A stretch of 64,000 nt of DNA from Emticicia sp031378345 (GCA_031378345.1 JANNDY010000023.1:8399-72398); one strand, 5' to 3'. Shown: positions 35,289 to 43,712, numbered from the stretch's first letter. The notes: generated by a model from the letters alone, not told the origin. A program made the numbers and translations.

Positions 35289-36637
35289 CTATTCGTTTAC
35301 GCATGGCATTGCTCTTTTCGGGCATTTTTTCTGTTTTATTGCTTGTTTTTTGTACGGCGATTTACTTTGAAGGCGAAATTCACCGCCAACAAGAGTATAA
35401 AGCCCGCTTGCGAGATGAAGCTTTGACAGCTGCCACAATTTTGTTTAACAAACAAGAAATTAGTCCTGATTTGTTAAAATTATTGGACAAAAAAAAAGTT
35501 ACAGCTCTCAACCAAGAAGAAATTGTTATTTATGATAATAATAACAAAATTGTCTATGAAAGTGGCTCGGATAATCTGACTGTCGCTCCTTCGATTTTGA
35601 ATCAAATACGGCTACAAAAAGAGTTTTTTTGGGAACAAAATAACCTCGAAATGTACGGGATAGTTTTCAAAAATGATGAAAAAAACTATGTCATACTTGC
35701 ATCTGCCCTTGATAAGTATGGATTAAGTAAACAACGAAACTTGGCATTTATGCTCGTTTTTGGTGGCTTGTTAATGATATTTGTTAGCTCAATAACTGGT
35801 TGGTTTTTTGCCCGAAAAATGCTTTTTCCTATGCAAAAAATCATTCAACAAATTGATAAAATCAGGGCATCTCAACTTAATTTAAGGCTAAATGAAGGCA
35901 ATAAAACTGATGAAATAGCCCAACTTTCGATACGATTTAATCAAATGCTCGACCGACTCGAAAAAGCGTTTCAAACCCAACGTTCCTTTGTTTCGCACGC
36001 CTCGCATGAGCTACGTACGCCATTGACCGCCATTACGGGGCAAATCCAAGTATCGCTTTTGGCTAATGACAAACCCGCCGAATTGAAACTTATGATTCGG
36101 TCAGTTTTGGATGATGTGCAGCAACTCAATAAGCTGACTAATAACCTTTTAGACCTAACAAGTATTGATGCCGACGATAATAAAATCAAGTATTCGTTGG
36201 TCAATATTCTCGAAATTATTTGGGAAATTCGTTCCGAATTACTAAAAAAATATCCTCAATATAAAATACTTTTGACGTTAAATGAAGATGAGCATATCAC
36301 CGAAATAAAAGCCAACGAAGGTTTACTTTATACCGCTTTGATAAATTTAATAGAAAATGGGGCAAAGTTTTCGCCCGAAAACACTATAAATATAAAAATG
36401 AATGTCACTAAAAAAACGATAATTATTGTTTTTCAAAATGACGGTGCTATCATTCCTGCCCAAGAACTCACCACAATCTTTGAACCTTTCCGACGAGGTT
36501 CTAATGCTCGAAATATTAGAGGACATGGCGTTGGCTTATCTCTTACAAATCGCATTGTACAGCTACATAATGGGTATTTAAGTGTAGAATCTTCCGAAAT
36601 TAATGGTACTATTTTTACGCTTTCTCTGCCAAAATAA
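35285..36637 (+). CDS. Membrane sensor histidine kinase (HAMP)
   Basis: 450 residues: membrane helix 1 (about 7-28), a periplasmic sensor of about 115 residues, helix 2 (about 148-172), HAMP linker, HisKA domain with phospho-acceptor His241 in SHELRTPLTA, and HATPase_c (NLIENGAKFSPE, then FEPFRRG and GHGVGLSLTNRIV). Cognate partner of the overlapping OmpR-type regulator. The ligand is unknown. A CTAAT array starts 4 nt after its stop codon. Confidence 0.94.
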   Translation: MTIRLRMALLFSGIFSVLLLVFCTAIYFEGEIHRQQEYKARLRDEALTAATILFNKQEISPDLLKLLDKKKVTALNQEEIVIYDNNNKIVYESGSDNLTVAPSILNQIRLQKEFFWEQNNLEMYGIVFKNDEKNYVILASALDKYGLSKQRNLAFMLVFGGLLMIFVSSITGWFFARKMLFPMQKIIQQIDKIRASQLNLRLNEGNKTDEIAQLSIRFNQMLDRLEKAFQTQRSFVSHASHELRTPLTAITGQIQVSLLANDKPAELKLMIRSVLDDVQQLNKLTNNLLDLTSIDADDNKIKYSLVNILEIIWEIRSELLKKYPQYKILLTLNEDEHITEIKANEGLLYTALINLIENGAKFSPENTINIKMNVTKKTIIIVFQNDGAIIPAQELTTIFEPFRRGSNARNIRGHGVGLSLTNRIVQLHNGYLSVESSEINGTIFTLSLPK

Positions 36638-36640
36638 ATT

Positions 36641-36696
36641 CTAATTTAGTTCTAATTTCAGCTTAATTTCATTCTAATATCAATGTATTAGTTTTG
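36641..36696 (+). promoter_or_regulatory. 11-bp direct-repeat array plus promoter, site 4
   Basis: CTAAT (36641), CTAAT (36652), TTAAT (36663) and CTAAT (36674), each 11 bp apart; -7 element TAGTTTTG at 36689-36696, 15 bp after the last box start. It should drive the SPFH lipoprotein gene at 36747, giving a leader of about 45 nt. Confidence 0.85.
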
Positions 36697-36746
36697 TATT
36701 GTCATCAGAAAGAGGACATTTTTAAACAATTTAAATACATATATTA

Positions 36747-37523
36747 ATGAAAACGAAAATAGCCATTTTATCCACTTTACTTTTTAGTAGTTGTACAATT
36801 GTTCGCCAAGGGGAAGTTGGCGTGAAGCGTTCATTTGGCAAAATCAAAGCCGAGCCACTCATGGAAGGAGCAAGAGGGTTCAATCCTTTGACTACTACAA
36901 TTATCAAAATGCCAACCCGTACCATGAATATTGAGGTACGCTTGCCCTTACCGTCCAAAGAAGGTTTAACCGTTCAATCTGATGTCTCAATCTTGTATCG
37001 TTTGGAAGGAAGTTATGCTCCAAAAATTGTCGAAAAACTGGGGCGTAACTACGAGCAAGTTGTTATTTTACCTGTTTTTAGGTCGGCGGTTGCCGATATT
37101 TCTTCTCAATATTTTGCAAAAGATATGCACACGGGGCAGCGTTCGGGTATCGAAAAATCTATCAAAGAATTAATGATGGCACAACTCAAAGACCGAGGTT
37201 TTGTGGTGGAAGCCGTGCTTTTAAAAAGCATTGTACTACCAGCTGGTTTGACAAAAGCGATTGAAGACAAACTTGAAGCCGAGCAAGACGCCCAACGGAT
37301 GCAGTTTGTGTTGGACAAAGAACGCCAAGAAGCAAAACGCAGAACTATTGAAGCAGAAGGTGTGCGTGATTCACAAAAATTAATTGCCGAAGGACTCACG
37401 CCACTTTTGATTCGCTTTAAGGCTATTGAGGCTTTCAATAAATTATCTACTTCGCCCAATGCAAAAGTTATCATTACAAATGGCGACCAACCTTTGATGC
37501 TGAACTCCGATAAAATGGAGTAA
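36747..37523 (+). CDS. SPFH/prohibitin-family lipoprotein
   Basis: 258 residues. A short signal ends with LLFSSC, a lipobox. The SPFH domain covers about 20-200 (VRQGEVGVKRSFGKI; LQ-type strands SKEGLTVQSDVSILYRL; VVILPVFRSAVADIS), followed by a long charged helix (LEAEQDAQRMQFVLDKERQE) typical of prohibitin/HflK oligomers. Such proteins scaffold membrane microdomains or modulate proteases. Unusually it is lipid-anchored rather than having a transmembrane helix. Controlled by site 4 (inference). Confidence 0.85.
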   Translation: MKTKIAILSTLLFSSCTIVRQGEVGVKRSFGKIKAEPLMEGARGFNPLTTTIIKMPTRTMNIEVRLPLPSKEGLTVQSDVSILYRLEGSYAPKIVEKLGRNYEQVVILPVFRSAVADISSQYFAKDMHTGQRSGIEKSIKELMMAQLKDRGFVVEAVLLKSIVLPAGLTKAIEDKLEAEQDAQRMQFVLDKERQEAKRRTIEAEGVRDSQKLIAEGLTPLLIRFKAIEAFNKLSTSPNAKVIITNGDQPLMLNSDKME

Positions 37524-37527
37524 TACC

Positions 37528-37574
37528 AAAACGGTGTTTGGCTATTCAATTATACCAAGCACCGTTTTATTTTC
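37528..37574 (+). terminator. Terminator after the SPFH gene
   Basis: AAAACGGTG pairs with CACCGTTTT, with inner TTGG/CCAA pairing, followed by a T-rich tail. Confidence 0.75.
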
Positions 37575-37613
37575 AAATAAAATATTTTTCGAAAAAAACA
37601 AACAAATACTGTC

Positions 37614-38045
37614 ATGAAAAATTTCATAAAATACTTCATCGCTTTTATAGTTTTAGGTTTGTCAACAGCTTATGCTCAAAAATCTTCGATTGACTCGCCA
37701 CACAACTATAAGCGTCCAGTTTTTCAGCAGAGAAAAGCAATGCAAGAAAGTAAAGGAGGAGCGACATTCGGTCAAAATTCGTCAGATTATTCATTCAAAA
37801 ACAACATTAGTTCGGTGCATAATTACAAACGTCAAGGTGTCAATAATTTCGCTTCTGAGTCGGCTTTTGCTATAAATATGCCACCCAAAAATGAAATAAC
37901 ATTCAACGCCTTGCTCTCATCGAACAATTATAAAGCTCATTTTCCAACTACTACTTTTGGTAAACAAGTAACTACAAATAAAAAGCAAAATCAAACGACG
38001 ATGAATACTTATAAAAAAGATATCGACACCACAGAAGCAAATTAA
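37614..38045 (+). CDS. Small secreted protein with NYK repeats
   Basis: 143 residues with a signal peptide (to about STAYAQ). The mature region is Lys/Asn/Ser-rich and contains four related short motifs, PHNYKRP, VHNYKR, NNYKAH and NTYKKD, at roughly 35-50-residue spacing. No enzymatic domain. Possibly a structural or matrix-associated protein; no function proposed. Confidence 0.6.
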   Translation: MKNFIKYFIAFIVLGLSTAYAQKSSIDSPHNYKRPVFQQRKAMQESKGGATFGQNSSDYSFKNNISSVHNYKRQGVNNFASESAFAINMPPKNEITFNALLSSNNYKAHFPTTTFGKQVTTNKKQNQTTMNTYKKDIDTTEAN

Positions 38046-38072
38046 TCAACTGATAATCAACCGTTTACAACC

Positions 38073-38261
38073 ATGACAATGTTTGAATATAGCAAAATGA
38101 TACTCGAAAAAGTAAGTTTTGAACCAAGAATTTTCAAGAAAGAATTAAGAAAAGCATTGCGTCAATCGACAAAAGAGGAATTTAAGCAGTTGTTGATTTG
38201 GTGCAGAGAAAAGTTTGGTAAAAGAAAAAAAAAGACAATAGTTTTTAATTTAAATAACTGA
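38073..38261 (+). CDS. Small basic protein, 62 aa
   Basis: A predicted all-helical, cytosolic protein without signal peptide: FEYSKMILEKVSFEPRIFKK, then TKEEFKQLLIWCREKFGKRKK. Basic C-terminus. It resembles small stress-associated Bacteroidota proteins but no family can be named. Short spacing to its neighbours suggests an operon with 37614 and 38302. Confidence 0.55.
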   Translation: MTMFEYSKMILEKVSFEPRIFKKELRKALRQSTKEEFKQLLIWCREKFGKRKKKTIVFNLNN

Positions 38262-38301
38262 TAATAAGTGTTTTATGCAAATTGATTTCTTAACTACAAC
38301 T

Positions 38302-38961
38302 ATGAAAAAACTAATTTTAATACAAATATGTTTAGTGAATTTAATGATTTTCCAGACGAATTTAGTTGTTGGACAATCACTTGATTCGTTGCAATATTTG
38401 AAAGAATTTACCCAATTAAATGAAGCTTTGAAAGACCCCGAACATGTCTATCGCCTCAATTTGAGTAACCAGACTTTCAAAGAGTTTCCAAGTGAATTAT
38501 CACAATTCAAAAACTTGCAATATTTAAGTTTACGAAACGTTCATTTAACAAAAATATCTAACGAAATAGGTACGTTGCAAAAATTGAGGGTTTTGGATTT
38601 AGGTGGAAATGATTTTAGCTTATTGCCCAAAGACTTTGTAAAACTCGAAAATCTGGAAGTACTTTATTTGGATGATGATAAGAAACTTGACTTGTACAAA
38701 GATTTTGAAATATTGGCATTGCTTCCAAAGTTGCGGGTGTTGCATCTTGAAAATGATGGTATCCGTGAAGTTCCGTCGAATATTTATTCATTGATGCACC
38801 TCGAAGACCTTTATTTAAGCGATAATCTTCTTCGAATTACACCACCACAGATAAAAGATATGAAAAATCTGAAATTTTTAGAACTCCACAACAATCATTT
38901 ACCAACCAATTTGCACTTGAATCAGCCATATCCAGCATCAGGTTTGAGGATTAAGTTTTGA
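38302..38961 (+). CDS. Leucine-rich repeat secreted protein
   Basis: About 219 residues from the ATG at 38302, chosen because a signal peptide then starts the protein (MKKLILIQICLVNLMIFQT). About six leucine-rich repeats follow, such as LQYLSLRNVHLTKISNEIG and LRVLDLGGNDFSLLPKDF. LRR folds mediate protein binding; partner unknown. Confidence 0.8.
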   Translation: MKKLILIQICLVNLMIFQTNLVVGQSLDSLQYLKEFTQLNEALKDPEHVYRLNLSNQTFKEFPSELSQFKNLQYLSLRNVHLTKISNEIGTLQKLRVLDLGGNDFSLLPKDFVKLENLEVLYLDDDKKLDLYKDFEILALLPKLRVLHLENDGIREVPSNIYSLMHLEDLYLSDNLLRITPPQIKDMKNLKFLELHNNHLPTNLHLNQPYPASGLRIKF

Positions 38962-38987
38962 GAAACAAATTAAAACCTTCTATTGCC

Positions 38988-39458
38988 ATGAAAAATTGCA
39001 CAAATGCTGAAGTAAGTAGTTTATTAAAACTAACTGAAATCAATGTAGCGAGGGTGTCAGGCTATGAAAGTGCCATTTCAAAGACTGGTGAGAGTGAGTT
39101 AAAGAAACATTTGGTTGATGAATTTAGAGAAATGTCTGCATTAACAAATCAATTAAATTTAGTTATTAATGATTTTCCAGAAAAAACGAACTATGAAAAA
39201 ATCAATGATAATAACGAAAAAATATCGTGTACAAACTTTTATTTTACAGTAGCAAAAGTATCGGGCAACCCTCGAACAGTTATTTTATCTTGCTATTTGG
39301 GTGACAAAAGTGCGTTAGCTGCCTACCGAAGTTTTCTGAAATCGGAAACAACTAATCTTTCGCCTTGTTTGCGAGAAATATTATCAAAACAATTAACAAA
39401 TGTTGAAGAATCGTTTCTAACAACCAGCCAGATTTTGTTTGAAATGACATTTGCTTGA
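38988..39458 (+). CDS. DUF2383 / PA2169-type four-helix bundle protein
   Basis: About 156 residues, ATG at 38988 (an upstream TTG at 38958 overlaps the LRR stop and is less likely). Pattern: VSSLLKLTEINVARVSGYESAI, ELKKHLVDEFREMSALTNQL, then SALAAYRSFLKSE and LSKQLTNVEESFLTTSQIL, all amphipathic helices as in ferritin-like DUF2383 proteins linked to stress. Metal ligands are not obvious. Cytoplasmic. Confidence 0.7.
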   Translation: MKNCTNAEVSSLLKLTEINVARVSGYESAISKTGESELKKHLVDEFREMSALTNQLNLVINDFPEKTNYEKINDNNEKISCTNFYFTVAKVSGNPRTVILSCYLGDKSALAAYRSFLKSETTNLSPCLREILSKQLTNVEESFLTTSQILFEMTFA

Positions 39459-39511
39459 TTGTAAAAAATAAAAATAATATTTAAAATTCTCATATAGTTT
39501 AGTAAAAGTTT

Positions 39512-39550
39512 ACTCAAAACCTCCCATTTTGGGAGGATTCTGAGTTTTTT
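39512..39550 (+). terminator. Terminator after the DUF2383 gene
   Basis: CCTCCC pairs with GGGAGG around ATTTT, extended by ACTCA/TGAGT pairing, followed by six T. Confidence 0.8.
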
Positions 39551-39557
39551 CAACTAA

Positions 39558-39713
39558 GGAACGTTTAAAAAATAACTCCGTTAATTTAATTGTCTTTTTC
39601 GCCAACTCTGCATCAAAAAAAACACATTTAGCTCGCTAAATTTCGCCTTTTTTGACTTGATTTGACAAAAAATCCTTCATAAATTTTGAACGGACTTATT
39701 TTTTAAGCGTTCC
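39558..39713 (-). repeat. Structured 3'-flank element, copy 3 (after PPOX gene)
   Basis: 156 bp. On the minus strand it starts GGAACGCTTAAAAAATAAG and ends with the inverted arm. The internal order is T6/A6 hairpin, TTTAGCGAGCTAAA, third paired region. In that central stem an A/T pair replaces the T/A pair of the other copies, so base-pairing is kept. The stop codon TAG of the upstream gene shares its G with the first base of the element. Confidence 0.85.
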
Positions 39714-40348
39714 TAAATTCTTTTCAAATGCTCAGGCAACGCTATATCTACACTCAAATCATCAGCAATTGGAGCGAGCCTAATACTCGGAATTGGTATA
39801 ATTCCTGACCAAATCGGCAAGTTTTTGTCTTCTTCCTCATCATTGGGCATTCCCGTCCGAACTCTTGCCGAAGCCTCCGAAATATCAAATACCAAAAGCA
39901 TCGTTTTGTTTACCTCATTGGCTTTCATTGGACGTAAATATTCCCAACTATTAGGAACTATTTTTCCAGTTAATTCCTTGAAAAACGAGGCTTTACTTTC
40001 ATAATCGTCAATTCTTTCAGCACTTGAAAAAATAATAACCGAACGATAATTGACCGAATGATGAAAAGCTGATTTTGCCACAACGAGTGCATCTGTCAGC
40101 ATAACCGAAATACAAACAGGATTTCCATTCTCAATTCCTCGCAAGAAATGACTGCCTACTGACCCATGAATATATAACTTGTTTTCTTTCCGAACAAATG
40201 CTGTTGGAATTGCAAATGGCTGATTATCAGTCGAATAGCTGACGGTGCAGAATAATGCTTCGTCCAAAATTGAATAAATAAGCTCTTCGTCGTATTGCGT
40301 ACGCTTCGGCATTCTGCTCGTAGTTGTACGTGGGGTTTGTTGTATCAT
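39713..40348 (-). CDS. Pyridoxamine 5'-phosphate oxidase-family FMN protein
   Basis: 211 residues of the FMN split-barrel: LDEALFCTVSYSTDNQPFAIP (strand 1-2), KLYIHGSVGSHFLRGI, VNYRSVIIFSSAERID and a C-terminal SGIIPIP segment. Proteins of this NimA/PPOX group bind FMN or PLP-like cofactors. Its gene overlaps the GNAT gene by ATGA and lies divergent to a MocR-type regulator, which often controls B6-related genes, so a link with PLP metabolism is plausible. Confidence 0.82.
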   Translation of the reverse strand: MIQQTPRTTTSRMPKRTQYDEELIYSILDEALFCTVSYSTDNQPFAIPTAFVRKENKLYIHGSVGSHFLRGIENGNPVCISVMLTDALVVAKSAFHHSVNYRSVIIFSSAERIDDYESKASFFKELTGKIVPNSWEYLRPMKANEVNKTMLLVFDISEASARVRTGMPNDEEEDKNLPIWSGIIPIPSIRLAPIADDLSVDIALPEHLKRI

Positions 40349-40764
40349 AATTCAAGTCTAAAATGGTGATAAACTATTTTCATTCCTTTGTTTAGATAAA
40401 GTCTGTGAGCATCATATCGTTGATGCCCCGAATCAAGGTGAACTGCCTTTAAATTTTCTGATTTTGCTTTTTCTACAACAAAATCGAATAACGTTCCCGC
40501 ATAACCTTTGCCACGTTCTTCGGGTAATGTTGAAAGGTCGTCAATATAAATATAGCGACCGTCAAATAGCGTGGTAAGATACCTAAAACCACAAGCCGAA
40601 ATTGCCTCATTATTTTCTTCGATATAAATCAAAGTATAGTTTTCGGCTTGCATTTTTGCCAATAATTCCAAAAACAATTCAGTAGTGAGATGTGGGCGTA
40701 GGGCTTGCATTACCCTAAAACAATTCAAAAAATCTTCTTTGGTTTGAGCTGTTTTGATTTGCAT
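40345..40764 (-). CDS. GNAT-family N-acetyltransferase
   Basis: 139 residues. The acetyl-CoA binding loop is EERGKGYAGTLFDFVVEKA (motif A, RxxGxG/A type), preceded by the strand YIYIDDLSTLP; the C-terminal AHRLYLNKGMKI is motif B. Small substrate unknown. First gene of a two-gene operon, divergent from the MocR-type regulator. Confidence 0.85.
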   Translation of the reverse strand: MQIKTAQTKEDFLNCFRVMQALRPHLTTELFLELLAKMQAENYTLIYIEENNEAISACGFRYLTTLFDGRYIYIDDLSTLPEERGKGYAGTLFDFVVEKAKSENLKAVHLDSGHQRYDAHRLYLNKGMKIVYHHFRLEL

Positions 40765-40808
40765 AAAAATCTTTTGTTTTGAAATTTCAAGTACAAAAGT
40801 ATATCTTT

Positions 40809-40855
40809 ACTGGATGAATATAATCAACCAATTTTAATAAAATTAGTAGTCCAGT
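40809..40855. promoter_or_regulatory. Possible operator for the MocR-type regulator
   Basis: The inverted pair ACTGGA (40809-40814) and TCCAGT (40850-40855) flanks the AT-rich divergent promoter region between the GNAT operon and the regulator; the right half ends 1 nt before the regulator start codon. An autoregulatory role is inference. Confidence 0.4.
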
Positions 40856-40856
40856 T

Positions 40857-42317
40857 ATGTTGCCTTATAAATCACTTCTTTCGATAGATAAAAACCTTAA
40901 AATGCCTGTCTATCAGCAAATTACAAATCAAATTATTACTTTGATTCGTAAGGGAACGTTGAAATCTGGTCAAAGATTTTTGAGTTCGAGAGCCTTGAGT
41001 GAGGTTTTGGGTGTTCACCGAAAAACTGTCATTGTTGCTTTAGATGAACTATTGGCTCAAGGTTGGCTCGAAACAAAGCAAGGTAGTGGTACTTTTGTTG
41101 CCAATAATTTGCCCGAAATAAAGCCTCAAAAGCTAAAAGAAAATGACTCTTTTTTGCCCAAAAGAGCTGGTTTTAAATTTGAAAATCAACCTTTTTTGCA
41201 ACGAGAAGTTGTAAAAGCAAGCGACAAATTGCATTTAGACGATGGCTTTCCTGACCCGCGTTTAGCTCCATTGCTTGATTTGGCAAGAGCCTATCGAAGT
41301 AATTTGATACATGGAAATTCGTATGTAAAATTGGGCTATGGCGATACAAAAGGTTCGGCGTGGTTACGACAAGAATTGGCAGTTTATCTGAACGAAAGTC
41401 GAGGTTTGAAAATTACTTCCGATAATATTTTGATTGTGCGAGGAACGATGATGGCGATGTATTTGACAACTTTGGCTTTCATAAAAAAAGATGATAATGT
41501 GGTGCTGGGAGAGACGACTTGGTCAAGTGCAAAGATAAATTTTCAGCAAGCTGGAGCAAATATCTTGACGATTCCGAGTGATGAAAATGGAATTTTGGTC
41601 GATGTTTTGGAGGGAATTTGCAAGAAACAAACCATCAGACTGATATACATAACGCCGCATCATGATTATCCAAAAACTGTTACTCTGAAAGCCGATAGAC
41701 GCATAAAACTCTTGAATTTAGCTCAAAAGTATCGTTTTATTGTCTTTGAAGATGATTATGACTATGATTTTCATTACCAAAGTAAGCCTCTTTTGCCTTT
41801 AGCCAGTGCCGACGAAGCGGGCGTTGTAATATATTCTGGCTCGTTTACGAAAAGCATTTCACCCGCTTTTCGGGTAGGATATTTGGTTGCTCCCGAAGAT
41901 ATAATTGAACATCTTTCGCATTATAGAAGAATCATTGACCGACAAGGAGATTTGATTCTTGAAAATGCTTTTGCCGAACTTTTGCAAGAAGGAATTATTC
42001 AGAAACACCTACGAAAATCAATGCGGAAATACCGTGAAAGGCGTGATGTTTTTTGTGAATTATTGAAGCAAAACTTTAGCAATGAACTCAATTTTCAAAT
42101 TCCAGAAGGAGGAATGTCTGTTTGGACAAAGTTTGATGCACGCATTAACTTGGTAAAAACTGCCGAAAATGCACTGAAAAATGGACTTTATTTTTCGAAT
42201 GGTTTGCAGCATAATTTACCAAATATAAATATCAATTCTACTCGTTTGGGTTTTGCTTCTTCAACTGTTGATGAATTGGAAAAATGCGTTGAGATTTTGA
42301 AGAAAAGTTTGAGCTAA
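40857..42317 (+). CDS. MocR/PdxR-family transcriptional regulator
   Basis: 486 residues: an N-terminal GntR winged helix (about 1-75: QQITNQIITLIRKGTLKSGQ, SSRALSEVLGVHRKTV) fused to a type-I aminotransferase-like domain (about 115-485) with DDYDYDFHY and the PLP-lysine motif SGSFTKSISPAFRVGYL. Such regulators sense PLP or an amino compound. It is transcribed divergently from the PPOX/GNAT pair, which is the expected target layout. Confidence 0.92.
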   Translation: MLPYKSLLSIDKNLKMPVYQQITNQIITLIRKGTLKSGQRFLSSRALSEVLGVHRKTVIVALDELLAQGWLETKQGSGTFVANNLPEIKPQKLKENDSFLPKRAGFKFENQPFLQREVVKASDKLHLDDGFPDPRLAPLLDLARAYRSNLIHGNSYVKLGYGDTKGSAWLRQELAVYLNESRGLKITSDNILIVRGTMMAMYLTTLAFIKKDDNVVLGETTWSSAKINFQQAGANILTIPSDENGILVDVLEGICKKQTIRLIYITPHHDYPKTVTLKADRRIKLLNLAQKYRFIVFEDDYDYDFHYQSKPLLPLASADEAGVVIYSGSFTKSISPAFRVGYLVAPEDIIEHLSHYRRIIDRQGDLILENAFAELLQEGIIQKHLRKSMRKYRERRDVFCELLKQNFSNELNFQIPEGGMSVWTKFDARINLVKTAENALKNGLYFSNGLQHNLPNININSTRLGFASSTVDELEKCVEILKKSLS

Positions 42318-42322
42318 GTAGG

Positions 42323-42534
42323 AATGACGAATTATCCGAATGACGATTTACGAATAAATAACTGATAGTTAGGCAATTCGGCATTTGTAAAATGTCGAAT
42401 AATTTCATTCTACTACTTAGGTAAGTGGTTGTCGACGTTTTTAAATTAGGTAATTAGCTTTTGACGGTTGAGTCATGAGTCATTTACCGCTACTTCAAAC
42501 TATTCGTCATTCGTTATTCGAATAATTCGTCATT
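42323..42534. repeat. Imperfect palindrome of short tandem units between convergent genes
   Basis: The left arm 42323-42358 (AATGACGAATTATCCGAAT and onward) and right arm about 42501-42534 are inverted copies built of GAATGAC/GACGAAT-like 7-8 nt units. The roughly 140-bp interior also contains GAGTCATGAGTCAT. It fills most of the convergent gap. Confidence 0.7.
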
Positions 42535-42538
42535 TATT

Positions 42539-43663
42539 TCACCCTCTTTCATGAATCGTACTTTCTCGAAGTCTTAGAAATTTCCCTTCACGATTAGAAA
42601 ATGAAGCCCTCACTTCGGCAATGAGTGATAATGCAATTTCTTCGGGCGAAACTGCCCCAATATCTAACCCAACTGGAGCATGTATTCTATCAAAATCAAC
42701 TTCCGAAATCTCGATTCCTTCTTCTGATAATTCTCTAAAAATCTTTTCTGAACGAACTTTAGGACCCAACATTCCTATAAAAGGCGATGCTGTTTGCAAT
42801 GTTTTAGGTAAATTATATTTATCGGTTTTGTAGTCGTGCGACATCAAAACAATAGCTGTATGATTATCAAACAAAATATCTGTAAAATTTTCGGGCGGGA
42901 CAATTTCATCGGCGATTTTCGAAATCTTGCTATTTACTTTCACAGGATTTGCCACAATGCTCACTTTCCAACCCATTTCTTTCACCAATCTTGTCAGCGG
43001 ATATACATCATATTGATTTCCCATCAAAACCAAATGGATTTCGGGAGGTAAAATTTCGATAAAAATTGCCATTTTTCTACCCCCCTCCAAGTCAAATTTC
43101 ACTGGAGCAGATTTTCCTATAACTATTTGATTATTAATAGCTTCATGCACTTTAGTACGCAATTTTTCATCAGAAATTTTAGTCAAACTTTCAAGTCCAG
43201 CATACTGAATTACATCGCCAGATTTTAGGTTTTCAAAGCTATTATTTTTTAAACCAGTGATGGTTATCAAAACGTGCGTTTTTCGCCTTGATTCCATACA
43301 AACTTTCAATATTTCGACAGGATTTTGTTTGTTTTCAAAATCCAAAGGCGTAAAAAGTACGTCAATAATGCCATTGCAACCCAAACCCACGCCAATTTGA
43401 TGTTCGTCATCTTCGCTTGTATCGTAGGTTATCAAGGTGGATTCGGAGCGAGAAATGGCAAATCTGGCTCGCTTCAAAGCATCACCTTCCAAGCAACCAC
43501 CACTGATGCCACCCACCCAAAGTCCGTCGTCCATGACCAACATTCTTGCTCCAGTTCGCCTGTACGATGAGCCTTCTACTCGCACCACCGTTGCCAATGC
43601 CGCTTTTGTATTTGCCTTGTCTAAGCTATCGTAAGTATCGATAATTGCTTTTATTTCTTTCAT
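42539..43663 (-). CDS. XdhC/CoxI-family protein
   Basis: About 374 residues; the start at 43663 gives MKEIKAIIDTYDS. The N-terminal XdhC domain shows ATVVRVEGSSYRRTGARM and GGISGGCLEGDALKRA; a GLGCNG motif follows; the C-terminal Rossmann-like domain starts near IHLVLMGNQYDVYPL. These proteins insert or sulfurate molybdenum cofactor for xanthine dehydrogenase-type enzymes. No such dehydrogenase subunits lie in this window, so it is an orphan here. Confidence 0.9.
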   Translation of the reverse strand: MKEIKAIIDTYDSLDKANTKAALATVVRVEGSSYRRTGARMLVMDDGLWVGGISGGCLEGDALKRARFAISRSESTLITYDTSEDDEHQIGVGLGCNGIIDVLFTPLDFENKQNPVEILKVCMESRRKTHVLITITGLKNNSFENLKSGDVIQYAGLESLTKISDEKLRTKVHEAINNQIVIGKSAPVKFDLEGGRKMAIFIEILPPEIHLVLMGNQYDVYPLTRLVKEMGWKVSIVANPVKVNSKISKIADEIVPPENFTDILFDNHTAIVLMSHDYKTDKYNLPKTLQTASPFIGMLGPKVRSEKIFRELSEEGIEISEVDFDRIHAPVGLDIGAVSPEEIALSLIAEVRASFSNREGKFLRLRESTIHERG

Positions 43664-43712
43664 TTTTTTATTGTAATTTAAACGGACATCGTCCAGTTTT
43701 TTAACATTTTTT

